Shown one piece after another: positions 1 through 9,614 of a DNA stretch of 64,000 bases. The notes beneath the pieces were generated by a model. The model searched no databases, was not told where the DNA came from, and was given only the letters and a program-made list of their open reading frames with translations. Source of the stretch: an uncultured Myxococcales bacterium (GTDB taxonomy: Bacteria > Myxococcota_A > UBA9042 > CAIXZC01); the NCBI GenBank assembly GCA_903895725.1, contig CAITUV010000003.1:57316-121315 (forward strand), read 5' to 3'. Made by a program: the position numbers and the translations under genes. Position 1 is the stretch's first letter. Every line of letters begins with the position of its first letter.

Positions 1-2406
1 AGCGGCTGCAGCAACACGCCGGTGGCCGAGGTGAGCATCGCTGTCGACGACCTCTCCCTCGATGCGAAGGACGTGGTGGTGCAGGGGTGCACGCTCAGCG
101 TCGCGGGGATGCACCTGTTCCAGTCGCTCACGCTGCTCGAGGGAGGCGTTCTGACCCACCCCCCTGCCAGCATCGTGGGGGATGGGGAGCTGGCGGTTGC
201 CGGTCTGCACGTGACGGTGCTGGGGGATGCCACCGTGGACGCGGCCAGTGCCGTCAACGTGGACGGACGTGGGTATGCCGGAGGACAGGGTTACTCGCCG
301 GGGCTTCCCGGAAAGGAATGTGCGTCGGGTGCGGGACATGGAGGCTCGGGCGGAATGAGCGTCTTGAAGGACGTACCTGCAGGCGTACAGACGGACGACC
401 TGTTTGCACCGGTGGAGCTGGGCAGCGGCGGCGGTAACAAGGGCGCTGGGGCGCCTGGGGGCGGCGGCCGAATCCGCCTGGAAGTTGCCGGCACCCTCCT
501 CAACGACGGCAAGATCACGGCCAGCGCGCCCGACTCGGGCAATGCCGCCGGCGGGAGCGCGGGGGGCAGCATCCACCTGACCGCCGGCACCTTTGCGGGT
601 GGCGGCGAGGTCCTGGCCATCGGAGGAAGCGCTCCTCCGAACTATACCTGGTGCCCGGGCGGCGGCGGTGGCGGCGGCCGTGCTTCCATCGAGACCGGCA
701 CACTTGCGTTCACAGGGAAACTGCTCGCCCGGGGCGGCACCAGCCCGTCCGGTCAGCCGGGAGCTGCCGGAACCGTGGTCGTGCGAGAGGGGGGGCAACC
801 CCCGAAGCTCATCGTGGACAACGGGTTCCTCACCGGCCTTCCGACTTACCTGGAGCCGGACGACTGGGATCCGAAGGATGCGCCGACGCTCGTGATCTCC
901 GGGATGGGGGAGGTCCGTCCCAAGGCGCCGCTCACACTGTCGGGGCTGACGATTGTGGATACCGGTGTGCTTCGGCACGATCCGGGAGTCAACGTCCTGG
1001 AGCTGACCGTCGACGGCGATGCCATCATCGAGATGGGCGGGCTGATCGCACTGGAAGGATACGGCTACGGCCCGGGCCAGGGTCCTGGAGGCGGCAAGAC
1101 CGGACCGGAGAGCTGGGGTTCCGGAGGGGGACACGCGGGGCCGGGCGGGACTGCGAACGAGGGGGTGTTTCCCGCGGGCAAGTCGTACGACAGTGCGGCC
1201 AGCCCAATCGACATGGGGAGCGGTGGGGACCCCACGTCCGGAGCATCCGGCGGCGGTCGGGTCAAGCTGGACGTTTCCGGCACGCTGACCGTGGCTGGAA
1301 TCATCTCTGCCAACGGCCAGATGAGCTCGCCCACGAGTACCGACGGGGCTGCTGCAGGGGGGACGGTCCACCTGATCGCGGGGAAGCTGTCGGGTGGCGG
1401 CCTGATCTCGGCGTCGGGTGGTAGCGCCAGCTCCCAGTATGGCGGGAACTGGCAGCCGGGTGGCGGCGGCGGCGGCGGGATCGTATCCCTGTGGTACCAC
1501 GAGAACGAGTTCAGCGGACCGATCAAGGCCTACGGAGGTACAGGCTATCCGGGAGGCGGCACGGGAATGATCTACCGCCGAGACCTGGACGAGAGCAAGG
1601 GGGCGATCACGCTGGATGCGGACGGAAACCCGCCGGGGCCGGCCTGGCTCTATCCGGACCTGCTTGCGGACGATTCGCCGCCAGACCTCCTCATCCAAGG
1701 TAAGGCCAGCGCCCTGGTCACAGCCCCTTTCACGGTGGGCTCGTTCCACCTCTTTGCAGGCTCCACGATGTCCCACTTTGCTGCCCAGAACGTCTTCGAA
1801 ATCACAGCAATGGGGGACATTGCCATCGACTTCGAAGCGCTGATCGACGTGTCGGGCAAGGGGTTTGGCCCCAAGCAGGGGCCTGGTGCGGGCACCAGCG
1901 CCGGCGGGGTCTCCTCGGGCGCCGGACACGGTGGAGCGGGCGGTTGGGGGGGCGCCACCTCCCCGCCGCTCGTCCCGGTCATCCCGGGTGGCCCGGTCTA
2001 TGACAGTCTGTCGGCAGACGAGCTGGGAAGCGGCGGAAATGCGGGCTCAGGTGGAGGACGGGTCAAGCTGGTTGCAACCGGCAAGCTCCGGCTCGATGGC
2101 AAGATCCTGGCAGTCGGCCAGGACGGAGCTCCGTCGGCGGGTGCGAGCTCGGGCGGCAGCGTTCACCTGCATGCCAACGTCGTCGAGGGGTTCGGTCATG
2201 TCGCGGCGACCGGCGGAACGAGCCCGGAGCATCCCAACTGGGGCGATGGGGGCGGGGGCGGCGGCGGCCGAATTGCGATCCTCTACGGCGAGAGCAATTC
2301 CATGCTGCAGACGGCCTTCGACGTGTCCGGCGGCCTCGCCTTCGGGTCCGCCACTCCCGGCTCCCTCGGCACCGTTCACTTCCAGCAGGTCCCGGTCAAT
2401 CCGTAG
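1..2406 (+). CDS. Glycine-rich three-repeat surface protein (5' end outside window)
   Basis: The reading frame is open from base 1 (S-G-C-S-N-T-P-V...) to the TAG at 2404-2406, so the true start lies upstream and at least 801 residues are visible. The protein consists of three similar blocks of about 250 residues, starting near residues 25, 300 and 565. Each has a beta-rich stretch of short hydrophobic strands (L-x-V-x-G-D-A-x-I), a glycine-rich stretch (G-x-G-H-G-G-x-G-G), the motif GSGGxxxxGxxGGGR, then I-x-A-x-G and a GGGGGGGR run. This looks like a repetitive beta-helix or glycine-loop surface protein. No catalytic motif is seen. The N-terminal export signal would be outside the window. 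It converges on the next gene with only 18 bases between them. Function unknown. Confidence 0.8.
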   Translation, partial: SGCSNTPVAEVSIAVDDLSLDAKDVVVQGCTLSVAGMHLFQSLTLLEGGVLTHPPASIVGDGELAVAGLHVTVLGDATVDAASAVNVDGRGYAGGQGYSPGLPGKECASGAGHGGSGGMSVLKDVPAGVQTDDLFAPVELGSGGGNKGAGAPGGGGRIRLEVAGTLLNDGKITASAPDSGNAAGGSAGGSIHLTAGTFAGGGEVLAIGGSAPPNYTWCPGGGGGGGRASIETGTLAFTGKLLARGGTSPSGQPGAAGTVVVREGGQPPKLIVDNGFLTGLPTYLEPDDWDPKDAPTLVISGMGEVRPKAPLTLSGLTIVDTGVLRHDPGVNVLELTVDGDAIIEMGGLIALEGYGYGPGQGPGGGKTGPESWGSGGGHAGPGGTANEGVFPAGKSYDSAASPIDMGSGGDPTSGASGGGRVKLDVSGTLTVAGIISANGQMSSPTSTDGAAAGGTVHLIAGKLSGGGLISASGGSASSQYGGNWQPGGGGGGGIVSLWYHENEFSGPIKAYGGTGYPGGGTGMIYRRDLDESKGAITLDADGNPPGPAWLYPDLLADDSPPDLLIQGKASALVTAPFTVGSFHLFAGSTMSHFAAQNVFEITAMGDIAIDFEALIDVSGKGFGPKQGPGAGTSAGGVSSGAGHGGAGGWGGATSPPLVPVIPGGPVYDSLSADELGSGGNAGSGGGRVKLVATGKLRLDGKILAVGQDGAPSAGASSGGSVHLHANVVEGFGHVAATGGTSPEHPNWGDGGGGGGGRIAILYGESNSMLQTAFDVSGGLAFGSATPGSLGTVHFQQVPVNP

Positions 2407-2424
2407 CGTCCGGTGAGCTGCCGT

Positions 2425-5400
2425 TCACGGCTTGCACAGCCCGCCGATGCAGGGGTCGGCCGGATTGGGGCAGGTCCCGCATACGCCGCCGCAGGCATCC
2501 GGGCCGCAGGAGCGCAAGGCGATCTCCTTGCCTGCGATGATGAAGGAGCCCGGGTCCGCCTGGTTGGCGTACTCGGTGGCGATCCACTCGGGGCTTCGGG
2601 CTGGCCCCTTTGAGATGCGCACCTCATCAATGGCTCCGACGAACGAGGCGCTGTTGCGGCCAATGTACAGCCCGTCGCACCACCAGTCCTGCAGCTCCTG
2701 GTTCCACGTGGTGCTGACCGAGTCTGTCGGTCCGCCCTTGGCGTAAACGTACAGCTTCTTGGTGGGCCGGTCGAACGTCGCCACGACGAAGTACCAGGTC
2801 CCAGCCGCCCAGGTACTCCAGGTGCCAGGAAGCAGGTTGTGGTTGCCCGGCGGGTAATCGACGGTGTACTGGCCCAGCTTCCCGAGTGCGGCCGGGATCG
2901 CCCCCCCACCCTTCCAACCGAGCGCCAGATAGAACGGCCCGCCATAGGCAACGATGCCCATACGCTCAGGGCTGGCAGCGTCGACTACCTGGTCGGGTCG
3001 GAACCACGCGGAGACGGTGAAGTGCTCCGTGGGAGCCGAGCTTCCGGCCAACGCCTGGTTCAGCGATGCGGTGCCCGCCCCATGGAGGTGCGCCTGCCCG
3101 CCGTTGAAACGGGCAGCACTTCCTGCGATCCCCGCCGAATCCTGCGTCACCGCATCCTGGGCCGTGAGATGGTTGCCGTTGACCGTCGAATCCTTGGCAT
3201 TGAGGTCCTTCATGTGCCACACGCCGACAAAGTTGGCATCCCAGACTGCGGCGGGATTGGCCTGACTGGGAGAGGTGGGGTTGCCATAGTAGAGGTAGAA
3301 CACCGTGTCCTGCCCGGCCACCAGGTCCATGCGGACCCAGGCGACGAGCTCTCCCGTGTCACCGGAGAACCGCTCCAGCTCGTAGTCCAGCTTGACCAGC
3401 CCGGGGGTGGTGAAAAGCAGGTCGAAGCCGTCGTCGCGGGCGTGGGCGGCGAGGTCCGCGTCCGCGTCCAGCCGCACCAGCACCGGGAAGCCGTTGAGGT
3501 TCCCGGCCACCGACCCAGCCTTCACCGTGAGCACCTTCGCATAGCTCCAGGTGCCCCACGGGAGCACGAACCCGGAGCACTGCTGCTGGCACTGGCACTG
3601 GCCGTCCAGGCACTGACCGGGGGGACAAACCCCACAGGTTCCACCGCAGCCGTCGTCCCCGCAGTTCATCCCCTCGCAGTCCGGGATGCAGCCGCACTTC
3701 CCTCCTTTGCACCGCCACGGCCAGGGGCCGCACGGGGTCATGTCCGCCTCTGCCGCGTGGAGGCAGTCCCCGGCGCCGACGCAGACATCCTTCGTGCAGG
3801 CGTTTCCATCGTCGCACGACTTGGCCCCGGTGGGTGAACAGGCTCCATTGGCACAGTGATCCCCCTGTGTGCAGGGGTTGCCGTCGTCGCACGCGGCCTC
3901 GTTGGGTGCATGCTGGCACAGACCTCCTGGGCCGCAGGCATCGTCCGTGCAGGGGTTGCCGTCGCCGCATTCCTTGGGGGTACCAGAAAGGCAGCTCCCC
4001 GTCTGGCAGGAGTCGTTCACCGTGCACGGATCGCCGTCGCTGCAGGCAGATGGCTGAGCAACGTGTTGGCAGCCCAACCCAGCGTCGCACGTGTCCTTGG
4101 TGCAGGGATTGGCATCGTCGCAATCGAGGTTGCCGGAGCCCTTGCAGACCCCGAGCTTGCAGACGTCCACCAGGGTACAGGGGTTGTCGTCGTCGCAGGC
4201 CGCTGCATTCGGGACGAACTGGCAGCCTGCGGCCGGGGTGCAGAGGTTGTCGGTGCAGGGGTTTCCGTCGTCGCAGGTCAGGGTTCCTGAGCTGATACAC
4301 GCGCCCAGATGGCAGTGGTCACCGATCGTGCACAAGTTGCTGTCATCGCAGGCCACCTGGTTGAGCGAGTAGATGCAGCCTGTGAGCGGGTCGCACTGGT
4401 CCGTCGTGCACACGTTGCCGTCGTCGCACACGGGCACCCCCGAGCCGACGCACAGGCCTAGCTTGCAGGCGTCGACTGCCGTGCAGGCATTGCCATCGTC
4501 GCATGCGGTATCCGACAGCGCAGCGTGCTGACAACCGAGGAGCGGGTCGCAGGAGTCTCCCGTGCAGACGTTGCCGTCATCGCAGTCTGCAGCCTCCAGT
4601 CCTGGCTGGCAGGTGCCGTCCTGGCACGAATCCCCGACCGTGCAGAAGCTGCCGTCGAAGCAGGCAAGAGTGTTCGGCACATGGCCGCAGCCAGCGGCGG
4701 GGTCGCACGAGTCGTCGGTGCACGGATTGCCGTCGTTGCAGTTGATCGGTACGTTGCCGGCGCAAACCCCCGCAGCACAACGGTCATCCAGGGTGCAGGC
4801 ATTGCCGTCGTCACAGGCAAGCCCTTCATGGTCCGGGACGATGGAGCAGTCACCGCTTGCCGGGTCGCACGAGGCCTCGAGACAGAACGCATTGGCCCCT
4901 TCCGGCTCCGGGCAGGAGACGACGGTGACCGGGTCCACCGCACACTGGTAGGGAAAGGTCGTGGTGTCGCACAGCAGGGTTCCGTTGCAGGCATTGCCGT
5001 CTTCGAGCGCGGCACATTCTTCCGCTGCTGGCCCGGAGCATGCACAATCCACCGGAAACCCCACGCACTGGCCTTCCTGGCAAGCATCGGCCACGGTGCA
5101 CGGATCACTGTCGTCACAGCCTGCCGAGTTGAAGTCGAAGAAGCAGCCGCCGGTCTCGTTGCAGCCATCGTCGGTGCAGGGGTTGCCGTCGTCGCAGGAG
5201 ATGGGGGTGCCCACGCAGGTCCCCTCCTGACAGTGATCCGCCAGCGTGCACACGTTGCCGTCTCCACATTCGGTGCCGGTGAGAATGTCGTGTGTGCAAC
5301 CCGAGAGCGGATCGCATTCGTCCAGGGTGCAGGGATTCCCATCGTCGCACGACACGTCGTCGGTCTGCCCGTTGCAGTCGTCGTCCAGCCCGTTGCAGAT

Positions 5401-6150
5401 CTCCGCTGCGGGCTCCGGAGCATCGCAGGCGCTCAATCCTGCCTGAGAGCACATCCTCAGCCCTCCGCACTCTCCCCACTCGTTGACCCGACGGCAAGGC
5501 GTCGTCAGCCCGAGAGCGATGGCCGTGGGCGAGCAGTCGCAGATCCCCTTGTCCGGCAGGCACTGGACCACATCTCCACCTGACACGGTCTTGGCCTCCT
5601 TGCAGGCGAACCCGGGGGGACAGACACCCTTCTGCGAGCAGTCGGCCCCGCAGAAGCTGCCCTCGTCGCCAAAGGAGAGGCAGGCATCCTCGACTCCGTC
5701 CTGGGAGGTGCAGTCCGCGTTCGATGCACAGGGTCGGCACAGGTGCGCCCAAGGCGAGATGCAGACCCACACCACGTCGGGCGGGTTCACGACCTGACGG
5801 CACTCCCAGCCATTCGGGCACTCTTCCAAGCAGGAAACCGAGCAGACGAGATCTCCCATGTGCTCCACGCAGAACCCGGACGGGCAGTCCGCGGGCTCGT
5901 CACAGGGGTCCATGAAGCACCCGCTGCCGGGCGTGCAGAGCGGCAGGTCGGCCCAAAGGTCCGGAAGCTCGGACAGATCATTCTGAGTGAAAACCTCCGG
6001 CCCGAGCGTTTCAGCGAACGTCAGATCGACGGTCGTGTCGGCCACGTCGACTTGGTCGACCGCAGAGTCCGGGACGGTCCCTGTCTGCGTGGACGAGCAC
6101 CCGATCTGCAGAGCCAGGAGACAGATGACGATGCGTATGGGACGGATCAT
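2425..6150 (-). CDS. Cysteine-rich repeat lipoprotein with DUF2341 and LamG-like domains
   Basis: Predicted 1,241-residue lipoprotein. The start at 6150 begins MIRPIRIVICLLALQIGC, a lipoprotein signal with lipobox QIGC, and is preceded by GAGGG; the frame is open 13 codons further upstream. Residues 40-260 hold a cysteine-rich head with CNGLDDDCNG, a MopE-like motif. About residues 265-820 carry tandem repeats of the type CDDGNPCTxDxCDPxxGCxH. A CGDDGCGGTCG module follows, then a DUF2341 domain (about 865-960), a concanavalin/LamG-like fold (about 980-1210, with VWHMKD) and a short CGPDACGGVCGTC tail. LamG-type folds commonly bind sugars or proteins, so a surface adhesion role is an inference. 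The head is paralogous to the gene at 47786-50104, but the C-terminal domains differ completely. Confidence 0.85.
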   Translation of the reverse strand: MIRPIRIVICLLALQIGCSSTQTGTVPDSAVDQVDVADTTVDLTFAETLGPEVFTQNDLSELPDLWADLPLCTPGSGCFMDPCDEPADCPSGFCVEHMGDLVCSVSCLEECPNGWECRQVVNPPDVVWVCISPWAHLCRPCASNADCTSQDGVEDACLSFGDEGSFCGADCSQKGVCPPGFACKEAKTVSGGDVVQCLPDKGICDCSPTAIALGLTTPCRRVNEWGECGGLRMCSQAGLSACDAPEPAAEICNGLDDDCNGQTDDVSCDDGNPCTLDECDPLSGCTHDILTGTECGDGNVCTLADHCQEGTCVGTPISCDDGNPCTDDGCNETGGCFFDFNSAGCDDSDPCTVADACQEGQCVGFPVDCACSGPAAEECAALEDGNACNGTLLCDTTTFPYQCAVDPVTVVSCPEPEGANAFCLEASCDPASGDCSIVPDHEGLACDDGNACTLDDRCAAGVCAGNVPINCNDGNPCTDDSCDPAAGCGHVPNTLACFDGSFCTVGDSCQDGTCQPGLEAADCDDGNVCTGDSCDPLLGCQHAALSDTACDDGNACTAVDACKLGLCVGSGVPVCDDGNVCTTDQCDPLTGCIYSLNQVACDDSNLCTIGDHCHLGACISSGTLTCDDGNPCTDNLCTPAAGCQFVPNAAACDDDNPCTLVDVCKLGVCKGSGNLDCDDANPCTKDTCDAGLGCQHVAQPSACSDGDPCTVNDSCQTGSCLSGTPKECGDGNPCTDDACGPGGLCQHAPNEAACDDGNPCTQGDHCANGACSPTGAKSCDDGNACTKDVCVGAGDCLHAAEADMTPCGPWPWRCKGGKCGCIPDCEGMNCGDDGCGGTCGVCPPGQCLDGQCQCQQQCSGFVLPWGTWSYAKVLTVKAGSVAGNLNGFPVLVRLDADADLAAHARDDGFDLLFTTPGLVKLDYELERFSGDTGELVAWVRMDLVAGQDTVFYLYYGNPTSPSQANPAAVWDANFVGVWHMKDLNAKDSTVNGNHLTAQDAVTQDSAGIAGSAARFNGGQAHLHGAGTASLNQALAGSSAPTEHFTVSAWFRPDQVVDAASPERMGIVAYGGPFYLALGWKGGGAIPAALGKLGQYTVDYPPGNHNLLPGTWSTWAAGTWYFVVATFDRPTKKLYVYAKGGPTDSVSTTWNQELQDWWCDGLYIGRNSASFVGAIDEVRISKGPARSPEWIATEYANQADPGSFIIAGKEIALRSCGPDACGGVCGTCPNPADPCIGGLCKP

Positions 6151-6177
6151 GGCATGGACCCTCAATGGCGTGTGTCG

Positions 6178-6206
6178 ACTATAAGGCATCTGTCCAGGCT
6201 GCGCAA
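6178..6206 (-). promoter_or_regulatory. Candidate promoter of the DUF2341/LamG lipoprotein
   Basis: Reading leftward: TTGCGC, 17 bases, TATAGT, about 28 bases before the start at 6150. The -10 box matches five of six consensus bases. The same -35 (TTGCGC) and spacing occur upstream of the paralogous gene at 47786-50104. Confidence 0.5.
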
Positions 6207-6281
6207 CTCACGGCATGAGCTCCGCGCAAGGGGGGGCGGGCCGACTGGCGGAGGGCCTGCGAAGGCCGCACCTGCTGTTGC

Positions 6282-7295
6282 TCACCACCAGGCAACGAAG
6301 CCGTGCCGGGTAATCACCTGGAGGGCAATCACGCCTCCCTCGACCTCCACGGTATCCACCGTCATTCTGCCGGCGTAGGAGAGCTCGCATTCTCCGCACG
6401 ATACGCTGGGGAACTGGTCGACCATCGACTTCGGCACGAGGATCTGGCCGTCATCGGGAGAATCACACCAGATGGTGGTGAGGTTGGGCGAGCCGTGCCA
6501 GCCGGTCATGAGCTGCACGAACACCCGTCCGCCGGGCGGGTTGTCTGCCGCGGGCTTCCAGGTGAAGGTGATCGACTTGCCCTTTTCGATTTGCAGCGCA
6601 TCGAAGTCTCCATCCAGCTCGGGGACCCCGCCTGCGAGGAGGTTCAAGGGCGGCAGGTCAGCGCCGGTTGAGGTTGCATGGATGGCGGCCCCGGGGGTGA
6701 ACAGATCGGTGGATTCGAGGAAGGTGCCGGCGTAGTAGTTCTGGTCTCCCGGCGGGATCGTCACCTTCTGTGCGAGACCGTCGACCGTGATCGTGCCCGC
6801 GGACAGGTGCGACGGATAGGGAACGCACTCGCCGTCGACGCACAGGGTGCTCGGGTCGCACTCAGGCTGGCATGCAAACGGCATGGTCTGGGGGCCGACG
6901 AGGAGCACGCACTCCCCTTCCTCCGCAACGACCTTCTGCGACACGACGTTGGGGTTCAAGCCGCTCCACAGCTCGATCTCCACTCGGGAGTTCGGCTTGT
7001 CTCCTCCATCCCACGGCGGCTCTTCGATGGCTCGAATGGTCCCGACCAGGGTGTTGGGCAGCGGGAGCTTGTCGTCGACCGGCCCGATTCCGTCCGGGCC
7101 GACCGGCCCATCAGATCCCGACGAGTCGGGCAACACGTCTGCCGACGAATCGGCGGGCTGGACGTCGGGCACAGCGTCGGCACTTGCGTCCGCCCCATTG
7201 GAGCCGGAATCCACGTCGCTGGAAGAAGGGCTGGAGCACCCGAGCGTGATTGCGGCCAGGAGCGCTGCCGCAGCGAGATGACCGTTCATTCTCAT
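6282..7295 (-). CDS. Lipoprotein of unknown function, Asp/Ser-rich linker
   Basis: Predicted 337-residue lipoprotein. The start at 7295 follows a strong GGAGGTG site at a spacing of about 6 bases and opens a signal peptide ending TLGC (lipobox), followed by a low-complexity Ser/Asp/Gly linker of about 60 residues typical of surface-exposed lipoproteins here. The rest is a globular, probably beta-rich domain with six or more cysteines (C-V-L-L, PFACQPEC, TLCVDGEC, VSCGEC) and many Gly/Pro turns. The frame is open 27 codons further upstream, but those codons do not form a signal. I recognise no family. It is the first of two same-strand lipoprotein genes and ends about 90 bases before the next one begins its own upstream region. 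Confidence 0.75.
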   Translation of the reverse strand: MRMNGHLAAAALLAAITLGCSSPSSSDVDSGSNGADASADAVPDVQPADSSADVLPDSSGSDGPVGPDGIGPVDDKLPLPNTLVGTIRAIEEPPWDGGDKPNSRVEIELWSGLNPNVVSQKVVAEEGECVLLVGPQTMPFACQPECDPSTLCVDGECVPYPSHLSAGTITVDGLAQKVTIPPGDQNYYAGTFLESTDLFTPGAAIHATSTGADLPPLNLLAGGVPELDGDFDALQIEKGKSITFTWKPAADNPPGGRVFVQLMTGWHGSPNLTTIWCDSPDDGQILVPKSMVDQFPSVSCGECELSYAGRMTVDTVEVEGGVIALQVITRHGFVAWW

Positions 7296-7568
7296 GGATT
7301 CACCTCCGGTCCCGCAGTGGGCGGCCCGCACACCGCTGGCCGCTATCAATGCACTGAGAGTCAGCTTCAACCTCAAGATCGAAAGTACACGAATGGCCGG
7401 GGCGGGACAACCGTGGAGTCGGCACGCTCACCGTTGATTGAACGGCTCAATGCCTGGCGTCGACGGTTCTCCCGGGGAACACCCGTTGGAGCAGTCATTC
7501 GGTTGGGGGAGGAAGAAGAGCGGGACGAGAAGACGCTTCGTGCTGCGGCAATGGCAGCGCCTGGTTGC

Positions 7569-9395
7569 CTACGGGCAGACGGCTTTCTCAGCCGCGTAGC
7601 CCTGGCTTCCCTGGGAGGACGGAGCGGTCGGGTCGCCACCGGCCCCACCCGCTCCCGCTGTCGAGAGGGTGAACGTCGAATCGGTGATTGTTGCGGCAGC
7701 CCCCGGCAGACAGAGTACCCCAACGGACAGGCCCCCGGCGCCGCCCCCGCCTCCCCCGCCATTGCCCCCCGGTGCACCCGGCCCACCTGCCGCACCATTG
7801 CCCGAATCGGAGATGCCCCAGCCCCCCACGTTGCTTCCTCCGGGGCCGCCTGCACCGGCTCCCCCTCCGGCTCCACCGGTACCGCCGGCACCGCCGTTGC
7901 CGCCGGCACCGACCTGCACCTGGGTGCCCTGGAGGTCCAGCGTCCCGCTGGCGACGAGAATGGCCACGGACGAGCCGCCGGCCTGGCCGCCACCGCCCGC
8001 ACCGCCGCCACAGCCCCCCGCACCGCCTCCACCACCGGCACCACCAGCGGACGGGCAGGCATCCCACTCATCGGCTCCGGCCCCGCCGCCACCGCCCCCA
8101 CCGCCTCCCCCGGGGTTGCCCGGCTGGCCTGGCTGGCCACCGGCCCCGTTTGCCGTCCACCCGTCAAAGGCCAGCTCCGGACCGCCACCAGCCCCAGCCG
8201 CACCGGCAGCCCCAGCGATCCCTGCGGCAGCCGGGCCCCCGCTGGCGGCCTCACCGCCTCCGCCCCCCCCCGGGGCTCCTCCCGCTCCCGGCGGTTGACC
8301 GGGCTTGCCTGTCCCTCCCGGGCACTGTCCCTCGTCGCCAATGCCTGCGTAGCCCCCCTCTCCGCCGCTGGCCCCGCAGGACGAAGCCCCTCCGGCACCG
8401 ACCGTGGGGAGCGGACAGTCGCCGTCGCAAAAGAACCCGCCCTTGTAGCAGCCGTTGCCGCCTCCCGTTCCGGGCCCTCCACCGGCCCCGGCCGCACCGG
8501 GAGCGCCGGAGGCACCGCCCTGGCCGCTGCCGACTTTCACCTGGCAGCCGTACACCTCGAGGGTGCCCACAGAATCCTTCAGCAGAATTCCGACCGAGCC
8601 GACTCCGGCCTCGCCCGAATCCTCCGTCTCGATCCGAACTCCGTGCACGCCGGCCTTGCCGGTCAAATTGGCAGCAACCACGGCGTGGGTCGGGTAAACG
8701 ATTCTCGTGACCCACTCTCCTGGATCACGCTGGTCCCATCCCTTGCCAACCCCTCCGTATCCGCCGTAGACGTGCCACCCTTCGGACAGTTGGAGACGTT
8801 CCGGGTACTCCCCCATGGCCACGATCAGAGTGTGTCGGCCGCTCGAGGCCAGCAGCGCACAGCCATCCGCAAGCGTCGGCACGGGCTCCTGCGGCGTCCC
8901 GGCCGCACCGGGAGCGCCGGCCGATGCGTCGACGAACACCTCCTCCTCCAGCACCCCGTCCACACCGTCGCAGTTCTGATCCGTCCCCGCAGCGTCGGGG
9001 GCATCGGCAGCCCCGGGGAAGATCGAGGCGTCGAGGGGAGCGCAGTCCTCCTCGTTGGGCACCCCGTCGCCGTCCGCATCGCCCTCTCCAAGGTCAACGG
9101 TTCCGTCCGCAACACCGGCGTCCGAACCGTCATCCGGGGGAGCGGCGTCACCCGGGCCTGCATCATCGCTCCAGTCCTGGGTACCCGAATCGCCGGGCGC
9201 CTCAGAATCCCCATCGACCTGGGGTGCGGCGTCCCCGGCGACGTCCCCTCCGTTGGCGTGGCGGCCATCCTGCTCCGGCCCATCATCTGAGCCTCCGTCA
9301 ATGGCCATGGTCGCGTGGGGAGCAACGGCACTGCCGCAAGCTGCGGCGGTCAGCACTGCCAGCACTGCAAGTGGGAGCAGCTTGAGCGGGTGCAT
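7569..9395 (-). CDS. MopE-like, glycine-rich lipoprotein
   Basis: Predicted 608-residue lipoprotein. The start at 9395 lies after GGGAGGTT and begins MHPLKLLPLAVLAVL with lipobox AAAC. A Gly/Asp/Ala-rich linker (residues 25-110) is followed by a MopE-type motif with D-A-D-G-D-G-V, E-E-D-C, PGA and D-Q-N-C-D-G-V-D. In this family the motif is associated with calcium or copper binding. A beta-helix-like region follows (VFVDASAG..., YPERLQLSEGWHVYGGYGG). The last 300 residues are strongly glycine-rich (GAAGAGGGPGTGGGNG and similar) with scattered cysteines. The frame stays open for 283 codons upstream of the chosen start, but that extension lacks export features and runs antisense to the gene at 9615-10250. 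Probably a surface-coat protein. Confidence 0.8.
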   Translation of the reverse strand: MHPLKLLPLAVLAVLTAAACGSAVAPHATMAIDGGSDDGPEQDGRHANGGDVAGDAAPQVDGDSEAPGDSGTQDWSDDAGPGDAAPPDDGSDAGVADGTVDLGEGDADGDGVPNEEDCAPLDASIFPGAADAPDAAGTDQNCDGVDGVLEEEVFVDASAGAPGAAGTPQEPVPTLADGCALLASSGRHTLIVAMGEYPERLQLSEGWHVYGGYGGVGKGWDQRDPGEWVTRIVYPTHAVVAANLTGKAGVHGVRIETEDSGEAGVGSVGILLKDSVGTLEVYGCQVKVGSGQGGASGAPGAAGAGGGPGTGGGNGCYKGGFFCDGDCPLPTVGAGGASSCGASGGEGGYAGIGDEGQCPGGTGKPGQPPGAGGAPGGGGGGEAASGGPAAAGIAGAAGAAGAGGGPELAFDGWTANGAGGQPGQPGNPGGGGGGGGGGAGADEWDACPSAGGAGGGGGAGGCGGGAGGGGQAGGSSVAILVASGTLDLQGTQVQVGAGGNGGAGGTGGAGGGAGAGGPGGSNVGGWGISDSGNGAAGGPGAPGGNGGGGGGGAGGLSVGVLCLPGAAATITDSTFTLSTAGAGGAGGDPTAPSSQGSQGYAAEKAVCP

Positions 9396-9482
9396 GTGCG
9401 GAACCTCCCTCGGCCCGAGCCCTGTACTGACGTCCGTGCGCTGCAGGAAACGCCGTGCGGGCCGGGCGTCGAAGCCAGCCTG

Positions 9483-9511
9483 ACGATACCCGCGACGCGT
9501 GTCGGAGGCAA
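9483..9511 (-). promoter_or_regulatory. Candidate promoter of the MopE-like lipoprotein
   Basis: Leftward TTGCCT, 17 bases, TATCGT, roughly 90 bases before the start at 9395. The -10 sequence TATCGT also precedes the gene at 52002. Moderate match only. Confidence 0.35.
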
Positions 9512-9614
9512 GCGGCCCCCGCTGGGCACTTCCCTCTGGATGTTCGGGGGTGTGCTGTGGTAGGGTCGCTGCGTGTGAAAGCGGCTGATGGGACCTTTTC
9601 GCCAGGAGATGACG

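Noticed and set aside
6678..9290. 870-codon plus-strand frame opposite two lipoprotein genes
   Set aside because: It spans two real genes on the other strand, with low-complexity Arg/Pro/Ala composition typical of a GC-rich shadow.
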